Below are positions 62,934 through 64,000 of a stretch of 64,000 nucleotides of DNA, one piece after another. The stretch is taken from positions 2,524,501 to 2,588,500 of the forward strand of contig NZ_CP018092.1 of NCBI RefSeq assembly GCF_002754935.1. The letters are read 5' to 3'. The translations under genes were made by a program, and so were the position numbers. Each line of letters begins with the position of its first letter. Within the stretch, counting starts at the first letter, position 1. This stretch comes from Thermostichus lividus PCC 6715 (GTDB lineage Bacteria; Cyanobacteriota; Cyanobacteriia; Thermosynechococcales; Thermosynechococcaceae). The notes beneath the pieces are model-generated. The model had not been told where the DNA came from. It did not search any database and worked only from the letters and a program-made list of their open reading frames with translations.

Positions 62934-64000
62934 TGGGGTTACAAGCACCACGGGGTACCCGCGACATTTTGCCTGCCGAGCGTATCTATTGGCAGCAGCT
63001 AGAGGCGACGGCACGGCAGATTCTAGATCGCGCGGCCTATCGGGAAATTTGTACGCCTATTTTTGAGCAAACCAGTCTGTTTGAGCGGGGCATTGGCGAG
63101 GCCACCGATATTGTCGGCAAGGAGATGTACACTTTTCAGGACAGGGGCGATCGCTCCTTGACCCTGCGCCCCGAAGGCACCGCTGGGGTGGTGCGTGCCT
63201 ACATTGAGCATGGCCTCTACAGCCAAGGTGGGGTGCAACGCCTCTGGTACCTAGGGCCCATGTTTCGCTACGAGCGTCCCCAATCCGGGCGGTATCGCCA
63301 ATTTCACCAGTTGGGCGTAGAAGTGCTCGGCAGTGCCGATCCCCGCGCCGATGCGGAAGTCATTGCCTTGGCGCTGGATATTCTCAAAGCCCTTGGCCTT
63401 GAAGACGTGACCCTAATGCTCAACTCTGTGGGCGATCGCGACGATCGCGCGCACTACCGCCAAGCCTTAGTGGACTATCTCACCCCCTACGCCGCCGATC
63501 TGGACCCCGATTCCCAAGATCGCCTTCACCGCAACCCCTTGCGGATCCTCGATAGCAAGGATCCACGCACTCAAGCCATTGTCAATGAGGCACCCCGCCT
63601 ATTGGATTACCTAAGTGCGTCATCGCAGCAGCACTTTGAGCAGGTGCAGTCCCTCTTGGAGGAGCTAGGTATTCCCTATCAAATTAACCCTACCCTTGTG
63701 CGGGGACTCGACTACTATACCCACACTGCCTTTGAATTTCAGCAGGGCAGCCTAGGCACTGAAGGCACTGTCTGTGGCGGCGGACGCTACGATCACCTCG
63801 TTGAGGAATTAGGCGGGCCAGCGACCCCAGCCATTGGTTGGGCAATGGGGCTAGAGCGGCTGATTCTGCTGATGGGCGATCGCCCCAAGGAACCTAGCCC
63901 TGTTCCCCATCTTTACGTAGTCACCCGGGGCAGTAGTGCCGAACGGCAGGGGCTAGTCTTGGCGCAACAACTGCGCCATCAAGGGTACATTGTTGAAGTA
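62934..64000 (+). CDS. hisS: Histidyl-tRNA synthetase, N-terminal part (runs off window)
   Basis: The frame from ATG 62934 starts MGLQAPRGTRDILPAERIYW and has YREICTPIFEQTSLFERGIG, motif 2 FRYERPQSGRYRQF and the histidine-site segment LVRGLDYYTHTAFEF, GGGRYDHLVEELGG and motif 3 AIGWAMGLERLILL. About 355 codons are present; the anticodon-binding end lies beyond the window. It charges tRNA-His. It follows the fructosamine-kinase-like gene by 36 bp. Confidence 0.96.

Overview
The window looks like chromosome of a unicellular, probably thermophilic cyanobacterium of the Thermosynechococcus type. This is inferred from many GCGATCGC (HIP1) palindromes, a phylloquinone methyltransferase, RpaB, a PedR-like regulator, CP12, Tic20, Ycf36/CGLD27, NdhD and a truncated Mrp cluster. 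No species name can be proved from the sequence alone.

Layout. 0-2 kb: start of a sulfotransferase-like gene and a decayed IS200/IS605-type tnpB element. 2-13.7 kb: fermentation genes pflA-adhE, a fused ABC permease, anmK, nnrD, tic20, small unknowns and a Liv-type amino-acid ABC transporter (livG, frameshifted livM). 13.8-21 kb: pyk, a cas3 HD-domain remnant, cutA, a DevC-like permease, a GH57 hydrolase, a coiled-coil mini-operon beside tRNA-Arg(CCG), livF, and a small gene broken by a 222-bp miniature element. 21-30.8 kb: ordinary housekeeping (menG, HcyBio, rpaB, asd, pedR, purU, sua5, cobA, scpB, an FHA-domain protein). 30.8-38.3 kb: the most plastic stretch, with a 1290-bp tnpB element, a second cas3 HD remnant, cysE, gpmI, transposase debris, a haemagglutinin gene broken by a second 222-bp element, and a stray copy of the adhE 3' end. 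38.3-51.6 kb: leuA, cbiX behind a cobalamin riboswitch, egtD, an amino-acid uptake pair, infB, rimM, cbiC, ycf36, and frameshifted asparaginase and OtnK-like genes. 51.7-64 kb: a DICT-GAF histidine kinase ended by a second 1290-bp tnpB element, frameshifted scpA, a seven-gene mrp operon, ndhD, cp12, a fructosamine-kinase-like gene and the start of hisS.

Functional links. pflA and adhE serve dark anaerobic fermentation. cobA, cbiX and cbiC belong to tetrapyrrole/cobalamin synthesis, and a B12 riboswitch sits in front of cbiX. asd and HcyBio lie close together and could connect aspartate semialdehyde to homocysteine. scpA and scpB are both present but 25 kb apart.

The most interesting signal is a family of TnpB-related elements. 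Two nearly identical 1290-bp copies and two 222-bp miniatures all sit immediately 3' of TTCAC and can be removed on paper to restore the original genes. The miniatures keep the left end and the 3' region corresponding to the TnpB guide-RNA scaffold. Several genes (livM, scpA, asparaginase, OtnK-like, cas3) carry single-base indels in short homopolymers, so either real decay or sequencing error should be considered.
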